From NCBI GenBank assembly GCA_029204225.1, contig CM055096.1:74549148-74613147 (forward strand): a stretch of DNA of 64,000 nt, given 5' to 3'. Of this stretch, positions 22,722 to 33,965 are shown piece after piece; the stretch's first letter is position 1; each line of letters starts with the position of its first letter. The notes beneath the pieces were generated by a model, which saw only the letters and a program-made list of their open reading frames with translations, was not told where the DNA came from and made no database searches. This stretch comes from Diphasiastrum complanatum. Its lineage: Eukaryota > Streptophyta > Lycopodiopsida > Lycopodiales > Lycopodiaceae. The translations under genes were made by a program, and so were the position numbers.

Positions 22722-23700
22722 TATCACCCAGAATTGACATTTTTCTGGATTCAGGGAGATCTGGTAGTCGCGGCATTTACGTAACACTTTTTCCAAATTG
22801 GTGCTGCTTGCATGACTCGCTGGAAGGTGCTTGGGGCATTGCAAAGTCCGAATGGCATCACTTTATAGGCATAGGTTCTCCATTTTGTGGCAAATACTGT
22901 CTTGTGTTGGTCTTGGGGGGGCTATCTTCACCTGGTTGTAGCCGCTGAAGCCATCTAGAAAATTGTAGGCTTCGACGCCAGCTACTCTGTCGAGAACACT
23001 TTCCGTAAATGGTAAAGGAAAATGGTCCTTTTTGGTGACTACATTTAGTGCCTTCAGATTCACACAAATCCGCATTTTGCTGTTCTTCTTGGGTATCATA
23101 ACTATCGGCGATACCCATTCCGTGTGCTCGATTTCATAGATAAAATCTCCATTATCAGCTTCTGCAACTCCTGCTTGATCAGCTCTGTATAATTCGGGTT
23201 GCAGCGATAGTAACGGCTTACCTTGGGGACTGCTCCATCCACCAAGGGTATGGTGTGTTGGACTACTGTTGGTGGAATGCCCTTAAGATCACTATAACTC
23301 TAGGAAAAACAATCTTTACACTCCACCAACAATGATCGTAGTCTCTTGAACTGTGTGGGTGTTAACTGCTCTCCCACATGTACTATCCTTTTTTCTTCAC
23401 CTAACTTGGCAAGGTTCATCGGCTGTGTTCGCGCAGGTCCCTCGAAGACCCAAATGTGATTGGTGTGTCCGTAGTGTAGCACTTGGGTGAAGATGTACCG
23501 GGTTCAAGATCTGATTCATATTGACATGCTCGACAGTCAATAGTTGCTAATGCATCCATCCATATCACGACATCCGTCTCTGAATCATAGTGACCTCCCT
23601 TGGCTGGCCTTGGGCGATCAATCGTGTGATCTGTCGTGGATGATCTGTCGTGGATGATTCGTCATCAACCTTGATGATGAATAGCAAGAAGGATAGCAAA
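22722..23700 (-). pseudogene. Ty3/gypsy reverse transcriptase, 5' third of split pol
   Basis: Right to left: a pre-RT segment (TPTQFKRLRSLLVECKDCF), then RT motifs ([51 protein letters not shown]) and [10 protein letters not shown] at the copia junction. A frameshift lies near 22865. The stretch between FQRVM and the LRKCRDYQ helix is too short, and the catalytic Y/F-x-D-D box is missing, apparently by a deletion of about 30 codons. No protease is recognisable to the right, where homology ends near 23700. Confidence 0.88.
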
Positions 23701-23725
23701 TCAAGCACCACACCTTTCTAGATTA

Positions 23726-25200
23726 GTAGTTGTGCAACAAGAGACAGAACCGGAACAAGCACCAATGGATTCAATGGGCCAACCCATACATGTCACTCCC
23801 TTGCAAGCAGTCCAAAGAGCACCTTGGATGGAAATACCAAAATACGACGGATCATCAGATCTCATCCGATTCCTCCAGATCTACGAGCAAGCTTGTGAAA
23901 TCTACGGTGAACAGACACTTGTGAAAAAGCTAATGTTGTTCCCCATGTCCTTATTGGCAGTGGCTCATGATTGGTTTTTCAACCTGTCAGAGGAAGAAAA
24001 ATCTACGTGAGAAGCGGTTAAAGCGGCTCTCATTACGCACTTTAGACCAAGAAAGTTCCTGGAAGACCCGTTTCTCCTATTGAGCAAAGTCAAGATGGGA
24101 AAACGAGAAAGGGTCTGGGACTATATTGAACGGGTCAAACATCTATGATCCGAACGTAGTGCAGTTCTAACTCGCGATCATGCGGTGATCATGTGGTTCC
24201 TAGCCGGATTACCACGAAGCATCAGAAGAGAACTGAAACGACGGGAGCAGTATGCTACTCTGCAAGAAGTTATGGAAGATGCCATCAGGAAAGAGGACGA
24301 GGGATTTGATGACAAATATCCATCCACCCACACTCCTACTCCTTTGATAGCATCATCATCATCAAACACATCCGCTCTATCCACAAAACTGCTCTTAAAG
24401 CAAATGACAAAATTACACAGACAACAAATGGAGCAACTTACGGCGTAGTTTGACCAGAAATTGAAAGCCTTACAAGGAGCTATAGCAGTAACGCCACATC
24501 AACCGGAACCAAACCAGCTGCAGTATCCATGATGGGAGAATGTACGATGTCGGTGTGCACACAAAACCATACAGCGAACGAGTGTCCAGTCCTAAAGCAA
24601 AATTTGAGACTGACACACAAATTCTGCCATCTGTGCAATGCAACATCGCATGATACGACATTTTGCCCGTTTAACCCCTGGATTGTTCAACAGAAGAGAA
24701 GTCCTTATCAGACTTCTTATTCATATCATCAAGGGGCACCCAACACGGCATCGAGGTATGGCACACCAAATCAGCAACAGCGTATGGCCTTACCTGCACC
24801 ACCGAGGCCAACCAATCAACAAGTGGCCCATGTAAACTTGACGACAGCGGAACTAGAGATGCAAGCACCACCTCAACCTAAGCAGCAGCAATGGTATGGA
24901 CCAGATGAGCCATTTATGGATCCTGTCATAAATGAATATGTTGCAGCCTATGCAACTCAAACTCAATGTCAAGGCGGGAGGAATTATACTGCTACGGATG
25001 TGACGAAGGACACAAAATTGCAGAATGTCCCTACAAGGGACAATATACATCCTGAATGCGGTTATGGACACTGTTACAAGAATTGTCCATTTAAACCTAG
25101 AACAAGTGCACCTCTCAACTTCATTGCAATACAGCAACCCGATCTTAGATTCATCCGATGGTGGGTTCCAAAGTGGTCGGATCTTGCCTGTTGTTAGCCG
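23726..25200 (+). pseudogene. Ty3/gypsy gag remnant
   Basis: On the opposite strand to the pol just left of it. It has a retrotransposon-gag domain (IPKYDGSSDLIRFLQIYEQA, HDWFFNLSEEEKS, ALITHFRPRKFLEDP, VIMWFLAGLPRSIRRELKR) over about 23810-24300, then low-complexity linkers and zinc-knuckle-like CHLCNATSHDTTFCPF near 24625-24670. A second Cys-rich stretch (CYGCDEGHKIAEC) in another frame near 24990 shows a further frameshift. Stops at about 24008, 24146 and 24446 interrupt it. It ends before any protease. Confidence 0.85.
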
Positions 25201-25375
25201 ATATTTTTGCACGAAAAATCGGGCTAATTATGAAGTTTAAATTCACAAAACTGAAAAAAATCGGCATTGAAAACCAGTTTATTAGAGAAAAATCGGCACA
25301 AATTTGCCGTAGATTTGGGTCTCAAAGAACTTGACTTTTCAAAAAAACTGTCAAAAATATTTTGTGGTCAAGTTT

Positions 25376-26330
25376 TGTAAGATCCAGCCAAAAGTGTCGG
25401 TCCACCTAGAATTGGGTCCCAGCCCGTCCTAAATGAGGCTAGAGCAAATTTTGCGGCCTTAGAAATGGCCGGTAAATATTTTACGATTTTTCAAAAAAAT
25501 GGCCAGTTGTAAAAAAATAGCCGGTATGACCGTGCTAAAACCCATGTACTGAGTCCATTTCTACTAATATATGATTACTCAATGTATTTTTCAAGGGAGC
25601 CGTGGTGTCGTGGCAGCCCTAGTTATGAATGCCGAAAAAGTCAACCATAGAAGAAAAAATCGAGAAAGAAAAGTTTTGGGTAAAAACTGGACCGGAAAAT
25701 ATGGATTCAGTGTCAAGGAGTCATAGAAACCCTAAAGACAAAGTTTGGGCAATTTACGGGCAATTAACGAAATGTGCGGGCCAAGTGGTTACCCAATAGG
25801 CCAAAAACCCAGACAAATGAGTAGTAGGCGCACGACCCTTGAAAAATCGAAGAAAGGCTGAAAACACATATGCCCAAAGAAAAACGAAGGCCGCCTACTA
25901 AAAATAGGGGTTGAAAAAGGGCCTTACCCAAAATTTGAATAATAAATGCCAAACCACCTTGGAGGCTAGAAAATTTGGGAGGTACACCCACTAGCCATTG
26001 ACATTTTGGGCTTCTAGGGTGTACAAAAGGGGAAACTTGAATGGCCTCCCTAGCCTTTGACAAAAATGGCATATTGGCTAGTTTTGGAAGAGAGCCTTGA
26101 ATGCACCACTCCCCCACTCTCTTATGGAGGCCACTAGGTGTACTATCAAATGGGTTGAGGACAAATGGCAAAGAGGGCTTGAAGGGCATGAAGAATGGCA
26201 AGATGACATTGTGAAGGGGATGCATTGGATTTTCCTATAAGAAGGAGCCAACTCCTTGTATTTCAAATGTTAGTGTATTTGTGAGTTAGTGCTTTTGTGA
26301 GTTAGTGTATTTGTGAGTTAGTACTTTTGG
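25376..26330 (-). repeat. 3' LTR (left copy) of a short LTR element
   Basis: From about 25395 to 26330 this matches 27768-28656 as a direct repeat, roughly 85 to 90 percent by eye. The left edge near TGTAAGATCC is approximate. Shared landmarks are CCACCTAGAATTGGGTCCC near the left and GGATTTTCCTATAA near the right. The 153-codon antisense frame here is shared non-coding LTR sequence, not a gene. Confidence 0.75.
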
Positions 26331-27731
26331 GAGTCAGTAGTTTTGGATCCTTGTTGTCTTGCCTCATATGAGTGGAGAGAATTGTGAGGTTTGCTTTGTC
26401 TTGTAGTTGTTGGGTGAGACCATAGTCTTTCTTGGATTCTTGTATCTTGTTGTTTAGTATGGTGGTGTTGTATGCCTTGTCTCTAATTACTCAACACTAG
26501 TGTATTGTGTGGGATGTGGGAGGTGAATATTATGTGGAGTGTCAGACATCAAACTAACTCTCGCAAGCTTCTTTGTGTCCTGGTCTCACTGAGATGGAAC
26601 TTCAGAGGGCTCTGCGAGAGTTTTGGTGAAGATTTAAATTTTTTTGGATTTTTTCAAGGGTTTTTTGAATTTTTTATGATTTTTCTCTGATTTTTGCAAT
26701 ATGCTTGGAACTAACTCTCGCAGGCATCTATGCAGGTCTTGTGAAAATTGTCAACATTTCCTAGCTAGTTTGAGGCCTAAATTGGCTAAAATTGTAAATA
26801 GTTTTGGTTCTGGAGTTTTGCACGTGTGAACCAGGCCACAATGTTTTTATTTACTGTATTTTTTCAGTATGATGAAGTGTCAAACTTCATACCCTTCAAA
26901 ATGAGACCATTTTGATGTATTTTGGTCATATAAGCCATTTTTAGCTATTTTTCCTATATAGGGAATATCTAGGGTCAAGTACCTTCTAGAGAGAGGAGAG
27001 AGAGTCATCTTCCTCATCCATAAATAGTAGGGAAGTCGTGGAGAACAGGTTGGAGAAACCTTTTGTATGCTTCATTGAGATCAATAGATCATTGTCATTG
27101 TTTCTTCCTCCATTGAGAGCATTGTTGTGTGTATTGTCTTCAAGCTATTGTGTATGATCTTAGGTGCTTTCCAAAAGTGGTAGGCTGATGTATTATGGAC
27201 TGTATAATGCTATTTTGGGCCGCACTTGATGTTTATGGAAGTTTCCATTTGTGGTAAATGCTTTTTGATCAAGTTCTTTGCATTCTAGGTAGCATAGAAT
27301 GTGTTGCCAATTCCTAGCTTATGTAGTTTGGAGTGCAAGCATTCAAGCCAATGATCTTGGAGTTTAGATCCACTTAGGATCTGTATTTTTCACAGGTCTG
27401 AGACAGTACCTTGGAGCTGCTGCCAGTCATGCAAGGGTTAATTCACACTGATTTTGGAGATATAAAAATCTGATGAGATTTTAGGCTCTTTTTTCCTCCA
27501 AAATGCAGATTGGTATTTTTTGGATTTTTTGACTGGTTGGTTTGGGTTTCAAGCCCTTAGAGGCTGTTTAGGACCTCCTCTACCCTCTCACACCTCCTCC
27601 GCTAGATGTGAACAGTCCAAACACAAAAAAAATATAGAAAACTAACTCTAATCACCCAAAAATCTCCCTAAAACTACTCAAAAAAGCAAAAAAATGGCTA
27701 AAATGCAGCTACACTAGTTAGTGGAAATCTA
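26331..27731 (-). mobile_element. Interior of the short LTR element, with a solo LTR inside
   Basis: Only about 740 bp remain if the 655-bp solo LTR at 26740-27394 is removed. No gag-pol motif is seen, so this is a non-autonomous or internally deleted element. Words such as AACTCTCGCA recur, as in the gypsy flank near 9.1-9.4 kb. Confidence 0.55.
26735..27399 (+). mobile_element. Solo LTR with GGTCT target duplication
   Basis: A 655-bp unit (26740-27394) starts TGTGAAAATTGTCAAC and ends TATTTTTCACA, flanked on both sides by GGTCT (26735-26739 and 27395-27399). There is no interior, so it is a solo LTR left by LTR-LTR recombination. Its first 16 bases resemble the intact copia LTR read from its transcription start side, so it probably belongs to a related family, transcribed left to right. 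It contains GCACGTGTGAA near 26820. Confidence 0.92.
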
Positions 27732-27749
27732 TCCCTGGCAATGACGCCA
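27732..27749 (-). promoter_or_regulatory. Primer binding site of the short LTR element
   Basis: The minus strand reads TGGCGTCATTGCCAGGGA, close to the TGGCGCCGTTGCCGGGGA-type primer sites common in plant gypsy elements. It lies one base from the LTR start at 27751. It shows the element is read right to left and is of gypsy type. Confidence 0.7.
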
Positions 27750-27750
27750 C

Positions 27751-28656
27751 TGTAGGGTCAAAGATCTGGTCCACCTAGAATTGGGTCCCAGCCCACCCTA
27801 AATGAGGCTAAAGCAAATTTTGTAGCCTTAGAAATGGCCATTAAATATTTTATGGCTTTTTCAAAAAATTGGCCAGTTGTAAAAAAATAGCCGACATGAC
27901 CATGTTAAAATCTCACCATGTATTGAGTCCATTTTTTACTAATATATGATCACTCAGTGTATTTTCAAGGAAATTGTTTTGCCGTGGGAGCCCTAGTCAT
28001 GAATGCTGAAAAAGTCAACCACAGAAGAAAAAACCGAGAAAGGTTAAAAACATGACCAAGAATTATGGATTTAGTGTCAAGGAATTACGAAAACCCTAAC
28101 AACAAAGTTTGAGCAATCTACGAGCAGTTAACGACTTGGGCGGGCCAAGTGGTTGCCCAACAGATCAAAAACCCAGACAAATGAGCAGTAGGCGCACGAC
28201 CCTTGAAAAATTAAAAAAAATGCCAAAAACAAAGGTACCCAAAGAAAAATGAAGGTCGCCTATTAAAAATAGGGGTTGAAAAAAGGCATCACCTGAAATT
28301 TGGATAATTAATGCCAAAACACCTTGGAGGCTATAAAAATTGGGAGGTACACCCATTAGCCATTGACATTTTGGGCTTCTAGGGTGTACAAAAGATAAAC
28401 TTGAATGGCTTCCCTAGCCTTTGACAAAAATGGCATCTTGGCTAGTTTTGGAAGAGAGCCTTGAATGCACCACTCCCCCACTCTCTTATGGAGTCCATTA
28501 GGTGTATTATCCAATGGGTTGGGGACAAATGGCAAAGAGGGCTTGAAAGGCATGAAGAGTGGCAAGATGACATTGCGAAGAGGGTCCATTGGATTTTCCT
28601 ATAATAAGGAGCCAACACCTTGTCAAATGTTGATATTTTTGTAAGTTGGTACTTTT
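27751..28656 (-). repeat. 5' LTR (right copy) of the short LTR element
   Basis: It starts TGTAGGGTCAAAG beside the primer site and matches 25376-26330. The right edge is approximate because the two copies diverge after ACTTTTGGG. Small indels and many substitutions indicate an old insertion. Confidence 0.75.
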
Positions 28657-29620
28657 GGGTTTATCTGTTGATGATTGTGAGAGCTTTATTACCTTGTGTG
28701 AGAATCAATTATTGTCTTTTGGAGCATAGTTGTCTTGTGTTGTTAAGGTGAATATTGTTAATGAGTGTTTGGAGGGTTAATTCTATCATGTGTTAATGGA
28801 TTGAAGGTAATGGGAGTTAGTTTGTGAATGAATGTTTGTCTTGTAGTGTTCCCATGCTAGTTTGTTATAAAAGGGGAATGCTTGATTGTGGGGAATTGAG
28901 TGAGGTTTGTTAGTAACCTTGCCTTGAATGTTGGGTTGGATGTTTGTTTATGGCTGCTTGATTGAGATTGGTTTTGGAATGTTGGGAGGTTTGCCTTCTT
29001 GATTGATGGTTTGGTTATGCTAGGGTTTTACAAATGATTGAATGAGTAAAGGGGTTTCAATGGTTGTATTTGGGAGTTGGTAGACTTTGATTGTTGGAGA
29101 GTTCAATGTTGGGTGGATGTTTGTTTATTGTTGCTCTTGCCTTGTATAGTTAATGTTGGTTATTTACCATTGTATTGCTTGATCAGTTGAGGTTGAGTAT
29201 TGTGGGTTAGTTTCATTGTGGATTACTTGAATTGCTCATAGTTTATTGACTGATTGTTAACTTGAGGTGTTTGTCTTTGTTTGTTGAAATGCCAATGCCA
29301 TTGTTTCTGTGAGTTGTTCAAAAGGATTGTGAGTTGGAATGGTAATGCAGGAAAATAAGTTGTTTTTTTTCTGGGAGTGTATGAATTTCGTGGTTGGCTT
29401 TGCAAGGGATTGGAAGGACTGAGTGGGTTGAGAGCTATGTGAGGATGGTAATGTATGTTGGGTATTCGTTATAAGTGTTGAGGTAATTGTGAGAAGCCCC
29501 TGTGTGAAACATTCATCCACTAATCACTTTGTGGTAGCGTATCGGTTATGCATAATCAATGAACACATCTTCTACAACTTGCTAGACCGATTTCCAGCCT
29601 TGCTGCCTCTATTGGAGCCT
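28657..29620. other. Strongly G/T-biased strand, no gene
   Basis: From about 28620 to 29480 the plus strand is very rich in T and G and poor in C, with irregular TTGGTTTTGG, GTTGGGAGG and TTGTTTATGG words. The antisense frames (Thr/Gln/Ser-rich) follow from this bias and are not convincing genes. Confidence 0.5.
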
Positions 29621-31017
29621 CATAGTGTGAAAGTACTGTACTTTAGGACCATAAATGGATCTACAAAAGATCCACAAGAGTGATTGGATGCTTGCTTAAC
29701 AATCTATCAAAAAACTAGACACAAAAAAGTTGATCTACATTGGCAATTTGACAAACAACAAGCATTAACAATCAAAAGCATTGATAAACATTGAAATCCG
29801 AGACCACTAATTTGCATTAGGATCTTGCTAAAGTCTCCTTCCCCATTGAATTTGGCTTACAGTTAGTAAAAATCTTACGTGGGCTTGAAACCAATTTATT
29901 GCCTATGAGGTGCAAGTTATATGCACCACTTTGTTTGATAAGCGGTGGTATTTTTGCCGACCGTCGGGTCTAGGTATTTTGCTAGACAGTACCGACGATG
30001 GGTGTGACTTGTGTGACGCTTTAACCAATGTGGTGTTTTTCAACTACGGATGGTGGACGACCTGCCCTGGTGTTTCACAGAGGTCGGGTTCAGTTGATAT
30101 GCTTCATAATTGACAAAAACCGGAAAAAACACTTCACAACTTGATGATTCCGTATAGCAGTTTAACTAGTAAGTAACACGCTAGACGGTTCAGCAAAGCA
30201 TAAAGTCGTATAAAAACACCTTCCCTAATTTGTGAGAAAAATGATTCACTATCGATCCCCAACTTAGTCATTCGATTTAAATGGATACAGCCACAAGAAA
30301 GTTAAGCTTTAACCAATACATTTCTGAACTAAAAAATCGGTATGGCCTCGTTTTTTTTAAATGACGTAATTTGTCCCCCAAAACCAGCTTTCCTAGAACA
30401 CTTGTAAACACTCCCATAACACGTAAAATGATGTCATTTGTAATTTTGACGATTTCATACAGCTAACTAGATAACCTACACAACCTTTACATCTACACCA
30501 CAACTGATGCATATTCATTAAAGTGTTAAGAATAATTGCTTTCTCTACTACAATATAAGTGCGATTTTTTAATGGGATATAAAGATGAATCGTAATGTAC
30601 ATAGTGAACTAGCTTGAGATTGCCAATGAGCTCCAAAAATTTTCTATCTTCTCACTATGGAGAGAGGGAATACATAGCAAATTTAACTTCCTTCTTGAAG
30701 TTAGGTGGATTTCCAGCATGTAATAAGGAAGCTAACTCACTCTCCTTGACCTGAAATGAAACCCTAGCCTAGATCCTAGAGTTATGCTTGGTAGGTAGCT
30801 AGTTGTCAAATTTTCACCTTAAACTTAGGTGTAAGTCCTATAAAGTAGGGATGACCACCAAATAGACATGACCAACTCTCTTGACTTGACCTAACCTATA
30901 TTAGGAGTGGATTGCCACGTGGCATCTTGGCATTACATGTGTGGAACCCAATCATACACAATATTTACAAAGTTTACATGGCTAGATTTGCCAACATAGG
31001 CAATTTTTCACACATAG
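29621..31017 (-). mobile_element. Solo LTR with CATAG duplication and an internal insert
   Basis: The unit 29626-31012 starts TGTGAAAGTACTG and ends CAATTTTTCACA, flanked by CATAG (29621-29625 and 31013-31017). Its outer parts match the 690-bp LTR at 36249-36938 (TGTGAAAAGTAC...ATTTTCACA), so it is a solo LTR of that family. Between about 29801 and 30631 some 830 bp of unrelated DNA replace about 125 bp of LTR. The insert has no domain I recognise. Confidence 0.87.
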
Positions 31018-32009
31018 GAGCGGAAAGCAACCTCCCATCTGTTGTAGCCCTGCCTGTGGACTTGCCTGCGACCAGTTTGTGTGGCTTATTATCTGTCTAC
31101 GACCACCTATAGCAACCTACCTATCTGTGATGCCTACTGACCAGCCTTCCAGTTTGACAACCGTAGAAGCCATTTTGGCTGTAAAATACAGGGGTTCTAA
31201 AAATTGGGCCGTCATAGCAAACAGGCACATATAATTCAAAAACGTCATTTTGACATGCGCCTTTGTTTTTTTACTTGTATATATTCACAATAAATATATT
31301 ATACACATCACTTGAAACTTCATAAAAATTTCAGCACAAACTTTGACATTCATGATTCAACTTTCAGCCCTTCTAATTTGGCGGCTCATCTTTGAAATTC
31401 GTACCCATCTCTAAACAATCAAATGTCATTTCAGATTTGAAGGTCAAATGGTTTTTCAAACCGTCACTGAAAAAAAAACATGACAGGCAGTCTAGACCGT
31501 GAAACTGCAAAGCTATTGCTGACTGTTCTTGTGGCCTGCTTACACCTGCGACGAACAGTCTGTCAGCGACTTATAAGTTGCACCTGCGGCAAAAATTTGA
31601 AATTTAAGCTATCTACAGCCCTACTTGCCTCGTGTGGACCTATTGCAGCCCTGTCCGCTGCCGATTCTCTTGCAATGCATGGCTGAGGCCTAAGAAAGCC
31701 TGTATGCAACCATCCACAAGTAAAAATCAGTCTTTTAGACCTCTATGCGGCCTGCTCAACCTGTCTGTGGCTAGTAAACCCTGGTTGCAACCCTCTAGCA
31801 GATTTGTTGTGGCCCTCCAAGCTGTGTCTATGGACCTAACAAATTGCCAATGGCCCATCCACACATTTTTGTGAGGAGTGTCAGGTCAGTCCGCGACCTA
31901 GCAGCCTGCCAGTGACTTCAAAGCCCTATCTATAGCCAAAACCAATCTATTGCGATCTTCTAAGGGTTGTACCAATAAAAAAATCAAATTATTGGGTTTA
32001 TTTTCCGCC
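31018..32009. repeat. Cryptic repeat rich in CTG(C/T)GGCC-like words
   Basis: No gene seen. The plus strand has many irregular copies of words such as CTGCCTGTGGAC, CTGCGACC, TGCGGCC and TGTGGCC (especially 31040-31130 and 31500-31960). It looks like an old, degraded tandem repeat. Short frames in it are not credible. Confidence 0.4.
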
Positions 32010-33955
32010 ACTACACAAGTTTCATGGTGTAGCTGAGAGGAAGAATTGGACACTCATCGAAAGTGCCAAGAGCATGCTGGGCCCATGCCTCTCTTCTAAA
32101 TAAATTTTGGGCGGAAGTTGTTACTACGACTGCCTATCTACAAAATCGATCCATCACTAAGGCCCTAAATGGCAAAACATCTCATGAGGTGTGGACAAGA
32201 TCGAAGCCATTACTCAAACATATTTGAGTGTTTGGATGCATTGCTTACTATCAGATCTTTGAAAAACTGAGAAAGAAGCTAGACGACACCAAAAGAAAGT
32301 CAATCTTCATCGGCTATTCTCCATATCACAAGGCATACAAGCTCTACAACATGGACACTCAGAAATCATTCACTAGTAGAGACATCATTTTTGTGGAAGA
32401 CCAATTCTTCGACCACAAGGGAAAAGCTCCATCGACTTTCAATCCCAGAGTTGACAACTTCGAACTCAAGTTTGATCATAAGCTCGACACCGACTCCGAC
32501 AATGAGTCGACAAGTCGAATTGCATCAAAGGACCAAAGTTCAATCCATAAGATCAAACCGGTCTAGACAGCCTCCATCCCGCTTTGTGGATGATCTGGCC
32601 TACTACTTTGTGCAAGAACCAAATATTGTTTCAGAGGCAATGTTGACACCTGATGTTGATTAGTGGAAAGCTTTGATTGACACTAGATTCGATTCTCTTA
32701 TCGAGAATCAAACATGGATTGTTACTGAGCTGCCAAAGGATTGAAATCCAATTCCATGCAAATGGATATTCAAAGCGAAATATGATGTTGAAGGAAGATT
32801 AAATCGATATAAGACCAGGCTTGTCGCCAATGGCTTCTCCCAGTTTTCAGACCTGGATTGTTCAAAGACCTTCAGCCTGGTCGTTAAGCATGTTTCGATT
32901 CGACTACTACTCTCCTATGCAACTACAACCGATCTCGAAGTCCATTAAATGGATGCCCAATCTACCTTCCTCAATGGGACTATCGAAGAAGAAATCTATA
33001 TGTCGCAGCCAGATGGATATGAGATAAAGGGTAAGGAGCACCTAGTGTGCAAAATCCACAAGGTTCTCCATGGTTTGAAACAATCACCAAGAGCCTGGTT
33101 TCAGAAGATCAATGCGTTTCTAATAGAGAATGGTTTTATTCCAAACTCGACAAACTCGAATGTTTACTTCAAGTCCATTTCTACTTCCTTCATTATCATC
33201 ACTCTTTATGTTGATGATACGTTACTATTTAGTAACAATTTGAATCTATTGAAGGATACGAAATGCATGCTAGCACATGAGTACAAGATGATTGATATGA
33301 GTCCAGCCAATTATTGTTGCAGAATCTAGATCTATCAAGAACGACCCAACAGACAGATTTTCATCAGTCAACAATGATATCTCATAAATGTGTTAAAAAA
33401 ATATGGAATGACCAATTGCAAATCGAGCTTCTTTTCACTCGACCCTGGTTAGAAGCTGTCAAAGAAGCAGTGTCCACAATCCGAACAGATGCGAATTGGG
33501 CAGGAGATATCGATACCAGAAGGTCTACTTCTGGATTTGTATTTTTATACAATCAAGGCCCAATCTCTTGGAATCGCCCGAAAGCATACCTCAGTAGTAT
33601 TATCATTGACCAAATCAGAATACATAGTTGTCACAAATGCTACCAAGGAGGCAAATTGGCTAAGAAACCTACTTGCAGATATTGACCTTGCTCAGCCACA
33701 TCCAACGACAATCTATTGTCATAATCAAAGCGCAATCGCACTATCTCTAAATCCGAGATTTCACTCTTGAAGCAAAAATATTGAAATCGGATATCACTAA
33801 CTTAGAGAAAAAGTGCAAAGCAAGGAAGTGTCATTGTTTACCACAAGACAGATTCTATGACATCAGATTACTTAAAAAATGCTCTATCCAAGGATCACCA
33901 CATTAAATTTAACAACATGCTAAATCTGAAGATCCAAGTTTTTCAAGATCCACAT
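32010..33955 (+). pseudogene. Decayed copia integrase-RT-RNase H
   Basis: It begins at the integrase end (GVAERKNWTLIESAKS), continues through the integrase C-terminus (KSIFIGYSPYHKAYKLY), and the RT with QSTFLNGTIEEEIYMSQP, HGLKQSPRAWFQ and the catalytic YVDDTLLFSNN. RNase H follows (ANWAGDIDTRRSTSGF, then NPRFHS). Frameshifts and stops occur throughout, and part of the RT-RNase H connection is missing near 33310-33440. Gag, protease and the 5' LTR are absent. It leads directly to a polypurine tract and an LTR. Confidence 0.9.
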
Positions 33956-33965
33956 TAAGGGGGAG
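33956..33965 (+). promoter_or_regulatory. Polypurine tract
   Basis: TTAAGGGGGAG immediately precedes the LTR start TGTTAG. It marks the 3' end of the interior of the copia element to its left. Confidence 0.85.

Noticed and set aside
25764-26225. 153-codon minus-strand frame with a similar frame at 28356-28589
   Set aside because: The two frames are similar only because they lie in the two copies of one LTR; frames are broken and there is no domain.
29257-29520. Thr/Ser/Gln-rich minus-strand frames
   Set aside because: Explained by the A/C bias of that strand in a G/T-skewed region.
33489-33770. Separate RNase H gene
   Set aside because: It is the frameshifted continuation of the decayed copia pol at 32010-33955.
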